DNA from: Siphonodentalium dalli
Lineage: Eukaryota; Mollusca; Scaphopoda; Gadilida; Siphonodentaliidae
Assembly (NCBI GenBank): GCA_032622095.1
Contig: CP136061.1
Span: 220,567,148-220,631,147 of the forward strand
Reading direction: 5' to 3'
Length of the DNA: 64,000 bases
Shown here: positions 11,083 through 21,987 of the stretch, in pieces
Layout of the letters: each line of letters opens with the position of its first letter
Numbering within the stretch: position 1 is the stretch's first letter
Notes under the pieces: model-generated
What the model was told of the DNA's origin: nothing
The model's database searches: none
The model's input: only the letters and a program-made list of their open reading frames with translations
Program-made: the position numbers and the translations under genes

Positions 11083-13080
11083 CTGAGGTCTATACGGCAT
11101 ATCAATATATATTGTCTTAATGATGTCCTATTGGAATGCATATGCTATCTGCCACTGGCTGGACCATTTCAAATATCTCTTTTGCCATAGGCAAAGCTGT
11201 ACAACTGTAACAATAGCATCATACTTAGTTGGTCTGCGTCATATATGATGACAACTGATGGCCAGGTATTGATATTTACATTATTTTACGAGTACTAAAA
11301 ATCATGAATTTCATGGATTACTTGGTTGACCAGGAGTTGTAGTTCTGCAAACAAGGCGATGTGACATACACGGTATCCAAAAGAGTGGGGTGAATTCATT
11401 GCTCTAGAATAAAACAACTGTTTTGTCTTTCAAACTACATTTATTACAGCGTCTGGCGCATGTTTTTCCTCAATTTAGTGAATTTAGTTTTAATGAGATT
11501 TATTAATCCAAATAATAAAAGTGCGGCCTTATTGAAAGAAAGCCACACTTTAAAAACTACCCTGACTCAAGTTTCTCTATACAGGGTTTCATTATTGTCT
11601 TTGTCATGGCTAACTGAAGACCTATCCAACGACATGGTCGGGATCGCTTTCACGAATAAGAGCAAACCCAGGAACATCTTCAAAAGAATCACAGATTCAA
11701 AAGAAAAGTACCGGAATACAAATTTCGGAAGTATCATACTCTTTTGTGATGGAATCACCTGTTCCTGTATCACACGGATGCAGGGTGTTTTACACTTTCA
11801 GTTCCGAAGAAATAAAACGTTTTGGTGATTTAGTGTTGAAACTATCTACATGGTTATGTGTCACAACAGACTAGTGACACTGTGAAGACTTCAATGAAGC
11901 TCGTCGTGATCTTTGTTTCAACATAAAAGTGTTTTCATCTATTACCTCTACTTTGATTGTCTTGCCAATTTTAGAAGCATTATTACAATGAATCATGTCT
12001 CAACGCAAAATCACCGCTATTATTCGATTTCATAATAAATATCATGATTTAAAGATACGGGCAGCGTTGGCGGTGGGTATGCTGTTAAAATATTCACCTC
12101 CGTCAAAAACCGCCATAAACAGAAAGAATAGTAACAGCAAAAGCAAAAAACGTTACAGAACCTGGCCTTTTTTTAAGATCCGGTTATGGTAAACATAAAG
12201 AGCGTTATTTGTTACTGTTTTCCTGATATGGAATAATAAAGAGCGTTTATATCATTTGTGTGTGATTAACCAATAGAATTGAGCTGTGTTATGTAAACAG
12301 AAGCAAAAATTATGTAACACGAGCAGGCTCTTGTTTGTGTACACCATCGCACGTCTTGACGACAATATACTATTTACGCGCTGATTATGTTTGGCATATG
12401 AACAAAACTATACATATTTTAATATTCCTTCTGTTGATGGAGATTTGAACAAATATGAATATTTCTGCAACGAATGCCGCCCGTGCCTTCAATGGGCTTC
12501 GTGGTTTTTTATATCATAGCATGGATATATTGTAGGTATACATACTGCTGATAAATGATGTAGTATGCATATGATATTGCTGGAACTGTGTTCTATAGTA
12601 GATTATCACTGGACAGTAGGGCAACCATCATGTCAAGTACCATACTCAGCTTACAGGTCTCCACAAAAATCCGAACTGTGTGCACACACAAATCCTGTTC
12701 ACATAAAACTTGTACAATCACTAGATCACTATATTCACTAGATTCGAAAGCGAATTTGTGTGCAAGAGTTTTGAATACAAACACCAGCCAACCTGGTTGC
12801 TTGTGTCCTGGTTTTTATGTACACAGTTCAGGTTTGTCTGGTGCAATTTGTTAGCCCAGTGTCTCTTGTGGGTTTGGGCAAATTGAACTGAACATGGAGA
12901 TATGTGGCCAATCCAATGTGACCAAACCTGTCATGAAACATGTATGAAAGCATTGATGCTGGGGCTAATTCGAATGTGATAAGACATCACTCTGTGAACT
13001 CTCGTTGAGTATCAAGCTGATAATTGCCATGCATGTGAGATTTTTTAGTAAATTACAGCACCCATAACGTTTAGCAAGAT
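11083..13080. other. No recognisable gene; unassigned ORF at 11460-11828
   Basis: The longest plus-strand frame here (122 codons, 11460-11828) has no motif I recognise and no splice context, and it is overlapped by a shorter frame on the other strand. AATAAAGAGCG-type words occur at 12195-12204 and 12235-12248. They resemble the tips of the palindrome at 63.7 kb and may be MITE remnants. Confidence 0.5.
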
Positions 13081-13291
13081 AGATATTTAATGGCGTGGTG
13101 TCATTCCTGTTACCAATAGTACTGTCATGTTACCATTGTGTCAGTTCTGTTACCAGCATGACAGTACTCTTACCATAGCTAATAAGACATGGTATTAAAT
13201 AACACTGATTGTAAATCTAACTAAATGGTTAACATATAATGGCACGGCACTGTAGACCAGTTTACAACATAACTATTTCAACATATGTTGC

Positions 13292-13594
13292 GGGGGGGGG
13301 GGGGGGCTCGGTAGCTCAGTCGGTTAGGGGTACAACTCCAAGGCGTCTCGCCTTCCAGCGCTGTCGATGAGGGTTCAAATCCACATGTCTCCATGATGGA
13401 CTCTAACTCGAAATCATTATATTATGGAACTGCCAGTTACTCACAGTAGTTTGTACATCATGGTCGACAATGTCAGCAATTGAAATAACTATTAGTTTAG
13501 CCGTGAATGTGCGGATTTCCTCCACCACTAACACTGGCAATGGCGTGATATTGCGTTAATTGCTGAAATGACATTAAAACATAAATCAATCAAC
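13292..13594 (+). mobile_element. tRNA-derived SINE, copy 1
   Basis: A run of about 15 G is followed by GGCTCGGTAGCTCAGTCGGT (A-box-like) and, about 45 bp on, GGGTTCAAATCC (B box), the internal RNA polymerase III promoter pair of a tRNA. A body of about 200 bp follows, with TGCGGATTTCCTCCACCACT, and then an AT-rich tail ACATAAATCAATCAAC. The same unit occurs at 14.9 kb. CAACATATGTT before and CAACATGTTT after may be a decayed target duplication. Confidence 0.88.
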
Positions 13595-13803
13595 ATGTTT
13601 CAACATCTTTGTATTGGATAATACAAAATACGATAAAATATGTCATACATGCCCAACCATCATCAGAGGGTCATTAATGTGGAAACCCACTAATAAGTTT
13701 TAATTCCATATCATTAAACACCACAAGGATTGGTCTTTCAAACTGTTACGGTTATGGGGTTAAGAGGTGTAGATTCAGGTTGGCTATTGAGTTCCTGATG
13801 AAT

Positions 13804-13841
13804 GGTAACAGGACTGACATTAGTGTGTCAGTACTGTTACC
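13804..13841. repeat. Hairpin and cluster of CTGTTACC words
   Basis: GGTAACAG-GACTGACA pairs with TGTCAGTA-CTGTTACC across a 6-base loop. Related CTGTTACC and TGTCAGT words cluster at about 13105-13170 and 13840-13860, on both sides of SINE copy 1, suggesting that the SINE landed in a short-repeat cluster. Confidence 0.6.
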
Positions 13842-14063
13842 CACACCCCAGTCCTGTTACCACATATAATCGATACTGTATGAAACGCAATTGTGTATAC
13901 AAACATTGCATGCCATGAATCAGCATTTTCTAAGAGGATAATACAACATAAGACAGGAGGGGCAATAACAGGACGATAAGCCCAGTCGTCACCAGAAGGT
14001 CTTTCATGTGGATAAAGTACCATTAATTATTTCAATTCCTCGTAAATAAATTTTACAATGACG

Positions 14064-14507
14064 GGGGGGTGGGGGGAGATATCCTGACCTGGACATCTCC
14101 CCCCCCCCCACCACCCCAAACCCTGACTCAAACAACTTTTTCTCAGAAGAAGTTAATTTCTCGATGTTTCATGACTATATAAAGCAAAATAAGCGATAAA
14201 ACCATAATATCATTTTTTGTCATGTATGTGCTTGGTGGGGGAGATATCCTGACCTGGACATCTCCCCCCCCCCCCACACCCCAAACCCTGACTCTAAAAA
14301 CTTTTCCTCATAAGAAGTTAATTTCTCGCCGTTTCATGACTATATAAAGCAAAACAAGCGATAAAACCATAAGATGATTTTTTGTCATGTAGGTGCTTGG
14401 TGGGGGGGGGGGGAGATATCCTGACCTGGACATCCCCCCCCCACACCCCAAACCCTGACTCTAAAAACTTGTCCTCAGAAGTTAATTTCTCGCCGTTTCA
14501 ACATTGA
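14064..14507. repeat. Tandem repeat of about 165-172 bp, about 2.7 copies
   Basis: GAGATATCCTGACCTGGACA recurs at 14076, 14241 and 14413. Each unit has a G-run, this word, a C-run, CACCCCAAACCCTGACTC and then TTAATTTCTCG and a TATATAAAGCAAAA segment. G-run and C-run flank a short palindromic-looking core within each unit. Confidence 0.92.
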
Positions 14508-14923
14508 GAGCATGTATTTGATTGATATATTTGGGTTTCACATTGACTTCCAAAAGAGTGGTAACATGACTGACATAAATTTCAGCACATGCATTTCCTG
14601 GAGTGGCCACAATAATGTAATTCCAGTTTAGTATTGATCCTACACTGGTTATCCCGTGGCTTTCAAAATAGGTATCTAAATGTAGCCTGGAGATAAATTG
14701 TTTTCACATTGACAGTTCCGAAAAATAGTACTTTTGAGATGTTCACCCCTATACGTAATATAGACTGCATGTCGAGGCAATTGTCTGTATTTTGGGCACG
14801 AATGCATTTTCGGTTAGTTTTTATTATCGTTCTGCACAGAACAGTAACTCTATTACGATGAAGAGTTTTTTAATGTGATAGATATAACTGGTTTGCAAAT
14901 AATCATGCTGCCTTTTCTGACAA

Positions 14924-15238
14924 GGGGGGGGGGGGCTCGGTGGCTCAATCGGTTAGGGGTACAACTCCAAGCCGTTTCGCCTTCCAGCGCTGTCGATAAG
15001 GGTTCAAATCCACATGTTTCCATCGTGGACTTTGTAACTCGAAATCGTTATCTGGGAAAGTTGCCAGTTACTTGCCGATGGCCGGTGGTTTGCCGCACAT
15101 GGTCGACGAGTTTATCAGCCATTGAAATCACTGTTAGATTAGCCGTAAGTGTGCGGATTTCCTCCACCATTAAAACTGGCAATGTCGTGATATGGCCTTA
15201 GTGGCTAAAGCGACATAAAACCCCAATCAATCAATCAA
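14924..15238 (+). mobile_element. tRNA-derived SINE, copy 2, with target duplication
   Basis: Same family as 13.3 kb: G-run, GGCTCGGTGGCTCAATCGGT (A box), GGGTTCAAATCC (B box), body, and the tail ATAAAACCCCAATCAATCAA. TTTTCTGAC flanks both sides (14913-14921 and 15239-15247), extending to AAGG/CAGG with one mismatch; this is a target duplication. The G-run starts immediately after the duplication, so it belongs to the element. It would be transcribed by polymerase III and moved by a partner LINE, which I cannot identify. Confidence 0.92.
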
Positions 15239-15989
15239 TTTTCTGACCAGGAATTGAATTGGGTGGGATTTATAAGCACTATACAGATGTATGTTATTGC
15301 GGGCGGGTGTTAGAAGCGAACTATTTCTCGAATAGAGGTCTCCGTGGGAGTTCGTTGTACATAAATTGGAAGATATGACCCTTCTATAAAACGAATGTCG
15401 ACTTGTGGTATAAAGCATAATGTAAATTGCCAATTCGGAGAAATAGAACGTCGAGGGACAACAAACGGGCTGGTATTGAACGATGACTAATCGCCATTCT
15501 TCAGCACGAGCGTTCAGAGCAGGTTGGTAAGTAGCATGCTAACTCATCATCACACGTTGGTAAGTTACTTACCAACTGGGAGAAGAATGGCAGTAGTGTG
15601 TGAACATATGGTGCTGTCTGAGGTTGTAGTGAAGACCCCGTTCTTATGGGGGATGATGTTGGATATTCGACGTTCGCAAATACACCGCCTTCATTTTCTG
15701 TGCAGACATACCGGTAGACAAGTTATCGCGTATCCAAAAGCTCTAAGTGTTTGATATAAAGATGATGTATCTCTGTCTATAGATTTGGGGGTATAAAGTT
15801 TATATTTTAGTAAGACAGAACAGGCAACAGAACAAGAGCTTCTAGAACATATAGCAGTCAACCGTCTGCACAGGTCACAGATGAGACTCAAGTTTGCGCG
15901 TATGTGGGTTTCCACAATACTGCCACACCTAGTTAAATATTCTACTCTACTCGACCAGCTACCTTCGCTGCATAGTTGAATCGGACCAT

Positions 15990-17155
15990 TTAATAATTGC
16001 TTGCACTGGAGGAGAGAATGCGTCAGGATATATAGTTTAATTAGTTTTACAGCGCTTGCCGGTACGCTATGATACATCCGAGACCATACATGTACCTTCG
16101 CCATACATTGTGGACACACTATATATGATGGCAACGTCTTATCTAGCCAATACACTTCCCCCCAGATCACACGAGGTTGCAGATTATAATTGGAGACTAT
16201 TGCAATACTGAACACTTCAAACAGTCCTTTTTTCCAGCGATGGTGTTAGAATGGAATAAGCTTCCCAAAGTAATCACCGATGCTGATCAATCTTCTACCT
16301 TTAAAACCAACTTGTATCATATAGATCCCACAATCAGCCCCCCTCTACATTTCTATGCTGGACGCAGGAAATACAACATTTTTCATTGTCGCATACGTAA
16401 TTTTTGCAGTGAACTCCGATGTGATATGTTCAATAATTATATCGCTGACAGCCCCTCATGCTCATGTGGAAATAGATCTGAAGACGCATATCACTATTTC
16501 TTCATGTGCCCATTGTACCAACGTGAGCGCTCAGTTCTCTTTGAGAAACTAGACCGCGTAAATCTCAAAGTAAGCCATATTTCAGAACTCATGTGTGGAT
16601 TACCTTATCTCTCGTCCCAACAAAATATGAAACTATTTTCCATCACACAGCAATATATTGCAGCGACTAGGCGTTTTGACCCCTAATGATTATATTTATC
16701 TTATTTGCGAATCTATACTTGCTTCCGGAATTTCAACTTTTACCTCACAAGTGGACAAACCTCCTATTCAAACATCTCATTCTGATTTATCATCTGTATT
16801 GCCTTCCAGAGCACAACAATAACAAAATAGAGAACGAATCAAGTGTACCATTATATTTTACAACCAACACAAAAGTGCTTAGAATAGATAATATATTGGC
16901 ACTTGTCAATCATTCCAACATTAATAAAATAGTGACATTCTTCAAATACAAATTTTCTCACAGATAAGAAGCAATCTCATGTTGGATCATCTCTGGAAGG
17001 CGCTACACATTATATCTCCCATAACTTCTCACCATGTAAATAAGTTTGTACCGTCATCTTGATCACATGTGTGTTACAATATTGTATTAGGAGAGGGGCT
17101 TCATAAGTTGCAAAAACTTGTGCCCCAATCCCTTTTGTATATTTTGCAAATAAAA
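15990..17155 (+). pseudogene. LINE 3' end: C-terminal reverse transcriptase region and 3' UTR
   Basis: The open frame 16177-16686 reads CNTEHFKQSFFPAMVLEWNKLP, RKYNIFHCRIRNFCSEL, then SCSCGNRSEDAYHYFFMCPLY (a C-x-C-G...H...C zinc-type motif) and finishes QQYIAATRRF. This is the usual C-terminus of CR1/L2-like LINE proteins in marine invertebrates. Upstream, ANTLPPRSHEVADYN in another frame is probably the same protein shifted; further upstream the match fades. The 3' UTR runs to about 17155 and ends AAATAAAATATG. The copy is 5' truncated with at least one frame change. Clade assignment is not firm. Confidence 0.82.
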
Positions 17156-17159
17156 TATG

Positions 17160-18790
17160 TTTCAAGTCAACGTCACTGCTGCCACACCAAAACGGAGGAC
17201 GTTACACGATGCTGCTGAAGCTGCAAAGAACAGTCTGAATAGCGTCAAAAATTATTTCTACCACGATCGACCGATATATGTAACAAATTACCAGAATAGA
17301 TCCAAGATATTGATTAGGCGAATCACTTCAAAAATAAACTGAATGAAGACTTACAACCAAACTAGGCTAACTGGTTAACTTATTTCCCATACGCGTATTC
17401 TCGAGCTGCACAAATATATCACTGTCGACTCATACATACCAGGCTTCGGTAAATTAAATGCCGTCATCATAAAAAGCTATATATCCGAGATGATCCCCGG
17501 TGTGGATGTTGTGAAGTAGAAACCTCAAATTACTACGTAATGAAATGTGCTTCAAACAAAATTAGTTTAAATTGGTTCCATGAAATTAGTTCTCCGCACG
17601 CAATAAACACCCATTGTCCCATGCGGAACTAATTAGCAAAACATCGAAAATAACTAAAATGCATACACATGTATCCCAGTATAACTACATACACCCAAGT
17701 TCAGCTAACCCTCTGTGTGGTATTTTCTTCACCACTAAAACTGACACAAGTCGTGAATTTTGCCTGGCACTTGGACGGTCACATGGTCGCCATTTATAAA
17801 GAGCGTGTATTGTTTCCTTGTCCATTAAAGGTGACAATTTAAAGAGCATGTCTAAATGTACTATTAAGATGATTCTTGTCTTGTTGTTGCCAAAGTTCAT
17901 ACGCGGGGGGGGGGGGGGGTCTTCGTGATAGCTCGTTCTATAATTGTGGTTGGTTCAATATTGGTTTTCATCCTACCTGTGTTACGACTTTATAATATCG
18001 GCTTCTTACACGACAATTAAAAAATAGAGCGGAAGTACATGTCCAAGAATAGACTAAAGACAAGACAACCATGTCGATTTTATATAGTTCAAATTAGTCG
18101 GCACTTCAACTGATATATATATAGAGTGTTCTTTTATTTTACCCGAACAGATGCGAAAGTACATACATACTCGCATGCTACAATATACATGCTTATAAAT
18201 ATGGTATGGATTTAAGATTTAGCTGGATGGTTCTGTACTTTTTTTTAGGTCAAATGAATATATTCTATATCACTGGAAACTGCTCACTGGCACAAACACG
18301 ATCACAAACACGATCACAAAGGTTAATATTTGAGAACGCTCTGTATTGTCTACTGCTGTTTGGTCGACGGAAGCATGGACGCTCTTTGCGGGAGACAATC
18401 TTTGGATTTGTGTCGAGGCTGACAACAATTAAAAACGTGTTAAAACTTGCCGCTTTGAAAGTCGAAAAAACCTCATATATATTAATGGGATCATGGGTCG
18501 GATCTAATTATTTTCTGGTTTCGTTCGTGTATAGATTGTAGTTTTATGGTGTCCAATGAGACAGTGCGTCTTTAAAGTAAAATAATGTTGGTCCTCGGGC
18601 TTAACGGGCATGGCCAATTTGAACCCTTAAAAGTTTCCTCATTCTAAGGAGATCTTGAATATATTTCACTAATATGTACAGAGGACAGTATATTTATATG
18701 GTGATTATGGTTTCTGAGAAAAATAACATGGATATTGAAGCTCAGAATCCTTGCTTGTGAGTCAAAGTGTATCAGGAAATCCGATGCATG
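17160..18790. other. No recognisable gene
   Basis: A 61-codon frame at 17157-17342 (RRTLHDAAEAAKNSLNSV) directly follows the LINE tail; it matches nothing I recall. A poly-G run lies at 17904-17920 and a short direct repeat of CACAAACACGAT at about 18292-18316. TATAAAGAGCG at 17795 resembles the MITE tip at 63.7 kb. Confidence 0.5.
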
Positions 18791-18793
18791 CGC

Positions 18794-18936
18794 GCATGTG
18801 TAAAACAATTTATAGGAGGCGTAAATTGAAACTATGTTGGTATGCCGTGAATATATATAGTAAGCATGTGTAAAAAAAATTATAGGAGGCGAAAATTGAA
18901 ACTATGTTGGTATGCCGTGAATATATATAGTAAGCA
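18794..18936. repeat. Tandem duplication, 70-bp period, two copies
   Basis: GCATGTGTAAAA begins at 18794 and again at 18864, followed in both by TATAGGAGGCG, AAATTGAAACTATGTTGGTA and TGCCGTGAATATATATAGTAA. Only a few substitutions separate the two, so the duplication is recent. Confidence 0.95.
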
Positions 18937-18939
18937 CGC

Positions 18940-19730
18940 TTCAACGAAGTTTTACATTGTATACAGTGAGATACAAGTGTGAGGCAATCTGAGCTTTAAA
19001 GCAGATTCAATAAAACTAAAAAATGCTATGTTGTCAGTATCTCACATCCGTATGGTCGGAAATAAGTTTTATTGTTAACATTTTAGTAGATCCTCTCATC
19101 GACTTACAGTCATTGCCGAAGGAATAATGTAGATGTGACCATATAATCTTCTCGCGGCAGTGATCAATCTGCAATGTGATGCGTGGATCCTTTTTACTCG
19201 ATGTAAATTTTCGTCGTGATGGTCTTTAATATAAACTTATATATCTTCAGGAACGATAACAAAAACTGAAACTCTCATCAAATACAAGAGTTTTACGAAA
19301 ATATTTTTGTCAGTTTTGAATTCGCACAACAGGATGCGCGATTTCAAAGTGCGCGAATTCAAAACTGAGTGAAAAAATAGTGCTCCGTTATTTTTAATAC
19401 GAGTAAGGTATTACTTTCTGTGGCTTATTTATTCATAAGAGCATTTTACGAACTACTTCATCTCAGTAATGGTGCATGCACCTTGTCTATTGTATACTAT
19501 ATCACCACGATGTATTGCAGACGCGTGTATAGGGACTGTGCATCAGTGTGGTGAAGGGGATGCGCAGCGGAGCTCATTACACACGTCCCTGTGCTGCTCT
19601 AACGTCTGTATGAATGTGTTTAACGTATTTATCGACATTTACCCGGGCCGGAATGTAACATACCAGCATCATTTCGGGAGTGGTAGATTTGCAATCTGTT
19701 GTTACATTTTACGTCCCGTGTTTGAGTTGA
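18940..19730. other. No recognisable gene
   Basis: A near-palindromic TCGCGCATCC/GGATGCGCGATTTCAAAGTGC segment lies near 19310-19370, where GTTTTGAATTCGCAC faces GTGCGCGAATTCAAAACTG. No coding frame above 100 codons. Confidence 0.5.
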
Positions 19731-20654
19731 GGCTTCTGATATTGCACTGATTCTTTGTAACTGACCCCAGTCGTGGACGCGGAACTATCCGGGGTTGGCA
19801 TTCGTACGATAACAAAGGATACGAATCTTCGACCTTGCAAACATATTAAACCAAAATACTGCTTCATAAAACCGTTCCGACGTATGACAGACAAATATGT
19901 ATAAACCATGCTTGGGTAAACTCCGAGGCAGATATAGCAATCTTGGCCATCGATCTGTCTGTACAATGTTTTGTGAAGCATCAGAATCTCACGTTAGGAA
20001 CTCATTCTTAGTGAACCAAACCGACATATCGATATCTAATCTTTGAGTCCACCTACAAATCCCCCGATCGCCGAGTACATGTCATCGCGAATATATGCTG
20101 CCCAAGTCGGGAAATGGTGGCCATAATGTGTGGGCAGTGATAATCTCTGATTGACTAACTTTACCCTTTCTTTACCAAATGGAATGTTCCACAACTTATA
20201 CAAGTATACATTGAAATGTTCTATTATTCATATGTTGGAATGTTCAGGAAATATAAGCACACATCAGAAAAACGAACATATCAAACAAGCGTAGGTGGTG
20301 GGGTGTTCCGATAAGACGAGTTCAACAAACGGATTATGGCCTTATATTGAACTTATTTATTATCTAAACATGTCCAAATGAAACCACTCGTCAGTGATTA
20401 CTTGGTAAATAAATTGTTAAAGGTGTCCCATCTGATTCGAAGTCACATTAGTGAAAACAATTCCTAAGCCAAATGTTTGCTTACCAAGCCAATGAATATG
20501 CACATTACTTGCATGAAATCAGCATAATTCTCACCACACACCGATCACATTGACCCAACAACTACATCCAAAATAAAATGTTTGGAGTAAGAATTTATAA
20601 GCATCCAAATTTAAGAACGCTCTCTAATAATCACTTAATGCATGTGCAAGGAAA

Positions 20655-21010
20655 CCATTACTTTTTAGCTCAAATTCACAACGTAAAGTTTGAGCTATTG
20701 CCATGGGTTGTCGTCCATGAGTGTGTACGAGCGTGCGTCAACAATTTCCTTCGACACGCCCTACAGGCCGCATCCCTTATCCGATCTTCACCAAACTTCG
20801 TATGTAGATTCATGGCCAGATGATAATTGCAGGCACGATTATGATGACCTGTAGATGGAAGCTATCAAAATTGAACGATTTTCGATGAAAAACATGGCCG
20901 CCTGCAGCAATTTTGGATTTTACCCGTTGCATGACTAAATTCTTCGGCACGCCCTACATACCCTATCCCTCATCCGATCATCACCAAGCTTCATATGGAT
21001 CTTCGGATGA
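20655..21010. repeat. Degraded mollusc-type interspersed repeat (TTTAGCTCA...GAGCTATTG)
   Basis: TTTAGCTCAAATTCACAACG faces GTTTGAGCTATTGCCATGGG, a short inverted pair, followed by GTCGTCC and GCGTGCGTCAACAATTT. ATCCGATCTTCACCAAACTT and ATCCGATCATCACCAAGCTT occur about 185 bp apart, so a segment is duplicated. The opening strongly resembles a repeat I remember from bivalve and gastropod assemblies; that is memory, not a search. Confidence 0.65.
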
Positions 21011-21454
21011 CTTCTAGATTTTGATGGACGTTATTTTGACTTACTGTGCGCTTTTTGGTTTTTGCCAAACCTGATAAAAAATATCTATTCATCTGTACAA
21101 TGTTAACCAAATCGACATGTCGATATCTAGTCCCTGCAAATCGTCCGATCGCTGAGTACATGTCATATCTATATATAGATTATATACATTGTTTTGTTCA
21201 CAAAACTATTTCACATTGTTGTAAGCAGTATTTATTCCATAATCACGATTATATGCTGGGCCTAGTTGGAAATGGGTGGCTAGAATGTGTTGACTGACTT
21301 TACCCTTTCTTTGCTATATTGATTGTCCATCAAGTTGCATACTTTGACTGATCTATTAATGTCGATATATATAATCTCTGAGTCCCCGACCAGTATCCCC
21401 AGGTCGCAGAGAGATGTTGTCATCAGAATTTCAACCAAGGATGGGGAGATCATG

Positions 21455-21506
21455 GGTCAGTACTATAAAAATCTCGCAAGTATATGGAAGTTTTATAGTA
21501 TTGACC
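21455..21506. repeat. Small hairpin
   Basis: GGTCAGTACTATAAAA pairs with TTTTATAGTATTGACC across about 20 bases, with one mismatch. No function can be assigned. Confidence 0.75.
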
Positions 21507-21730
21507 ACATGGAGTGCCGCCCTTTCTACCATACTGCATGGTGCGACAATAAAGTGACACAAAACTTTAAACGGACATGGCTCATTGAACTTCCAAATTG
21601 CGTCTACCTAATAATTGGATGGCGGAATAGAATAGTACAGGTCGATAAATATATACACGACATAAACAAACAGTCGACCGCCGTTTTATCCAAGTACATA
21701 TAGTTAAAGATTATTATAAAATTATATATT

Positions 21731-21987
21731 TAACCCTTGCATGATGGGAGCCTCGCTGGTGCAGCATTAAAGATCATGAGCCAGTGCATCCACTTAAAAA
21801 TGCGAGTCCCCCATAGGGAGTTTCGCAGATATAGAATGAACTGGCTTACAAGGTCGATGTAAATATTGTTAGGCCAATGTTATCTCTTAAATATGCGAGG
21901 CTCCCAATGGGAAACTCGCATATATAAGAGAATGCATTGGCACAATGTTTTCGCCAAATTTCAGGAAGGTCCAGTATGGTAGGGTTA
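21731..21987. mobile_element. TTAA-flanked hairpin MITE, second family, copy 1
   Basis: TTAACCCTTGCATGATGGGA opens the element. The centre carries GCCAGTGCATCC...GCGAG and GCCAATG...TATGCGAGGCTCC/ CTCGCATATATAAGAGAATG hairpins like those of the 38.8-kb family. The right end GGTCCAGTATGGTAGGGTTA is a decayed complement of the left. Related copies are at 43.5 kb and 61.7 kb. TTAA plus CCC termini suggest a piggyBac-type origin. Confidence 0.65.

Noticed and set aside
11460-11828. 122-codon plus-strand open frame
   Set aside because: No motif, no splice context and no repeat copy in the window. Length is within chance for 64 kb of such sequence.
13310-13385. A true tRNA gene
   Set aside because: A and B boxes are present, but the sequence continues into a SINE body and tail, occurs twice with the same 3' part, and has a target duplication at copy 2.
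15691-16215. 174-codon minus-strand open frame
   Set aside because: It matches no family I know and overlaps, antisense, the degraded upstream part of a LINE. Its cysteine-rich middle shows no regular spacing. More likely a chance frame.
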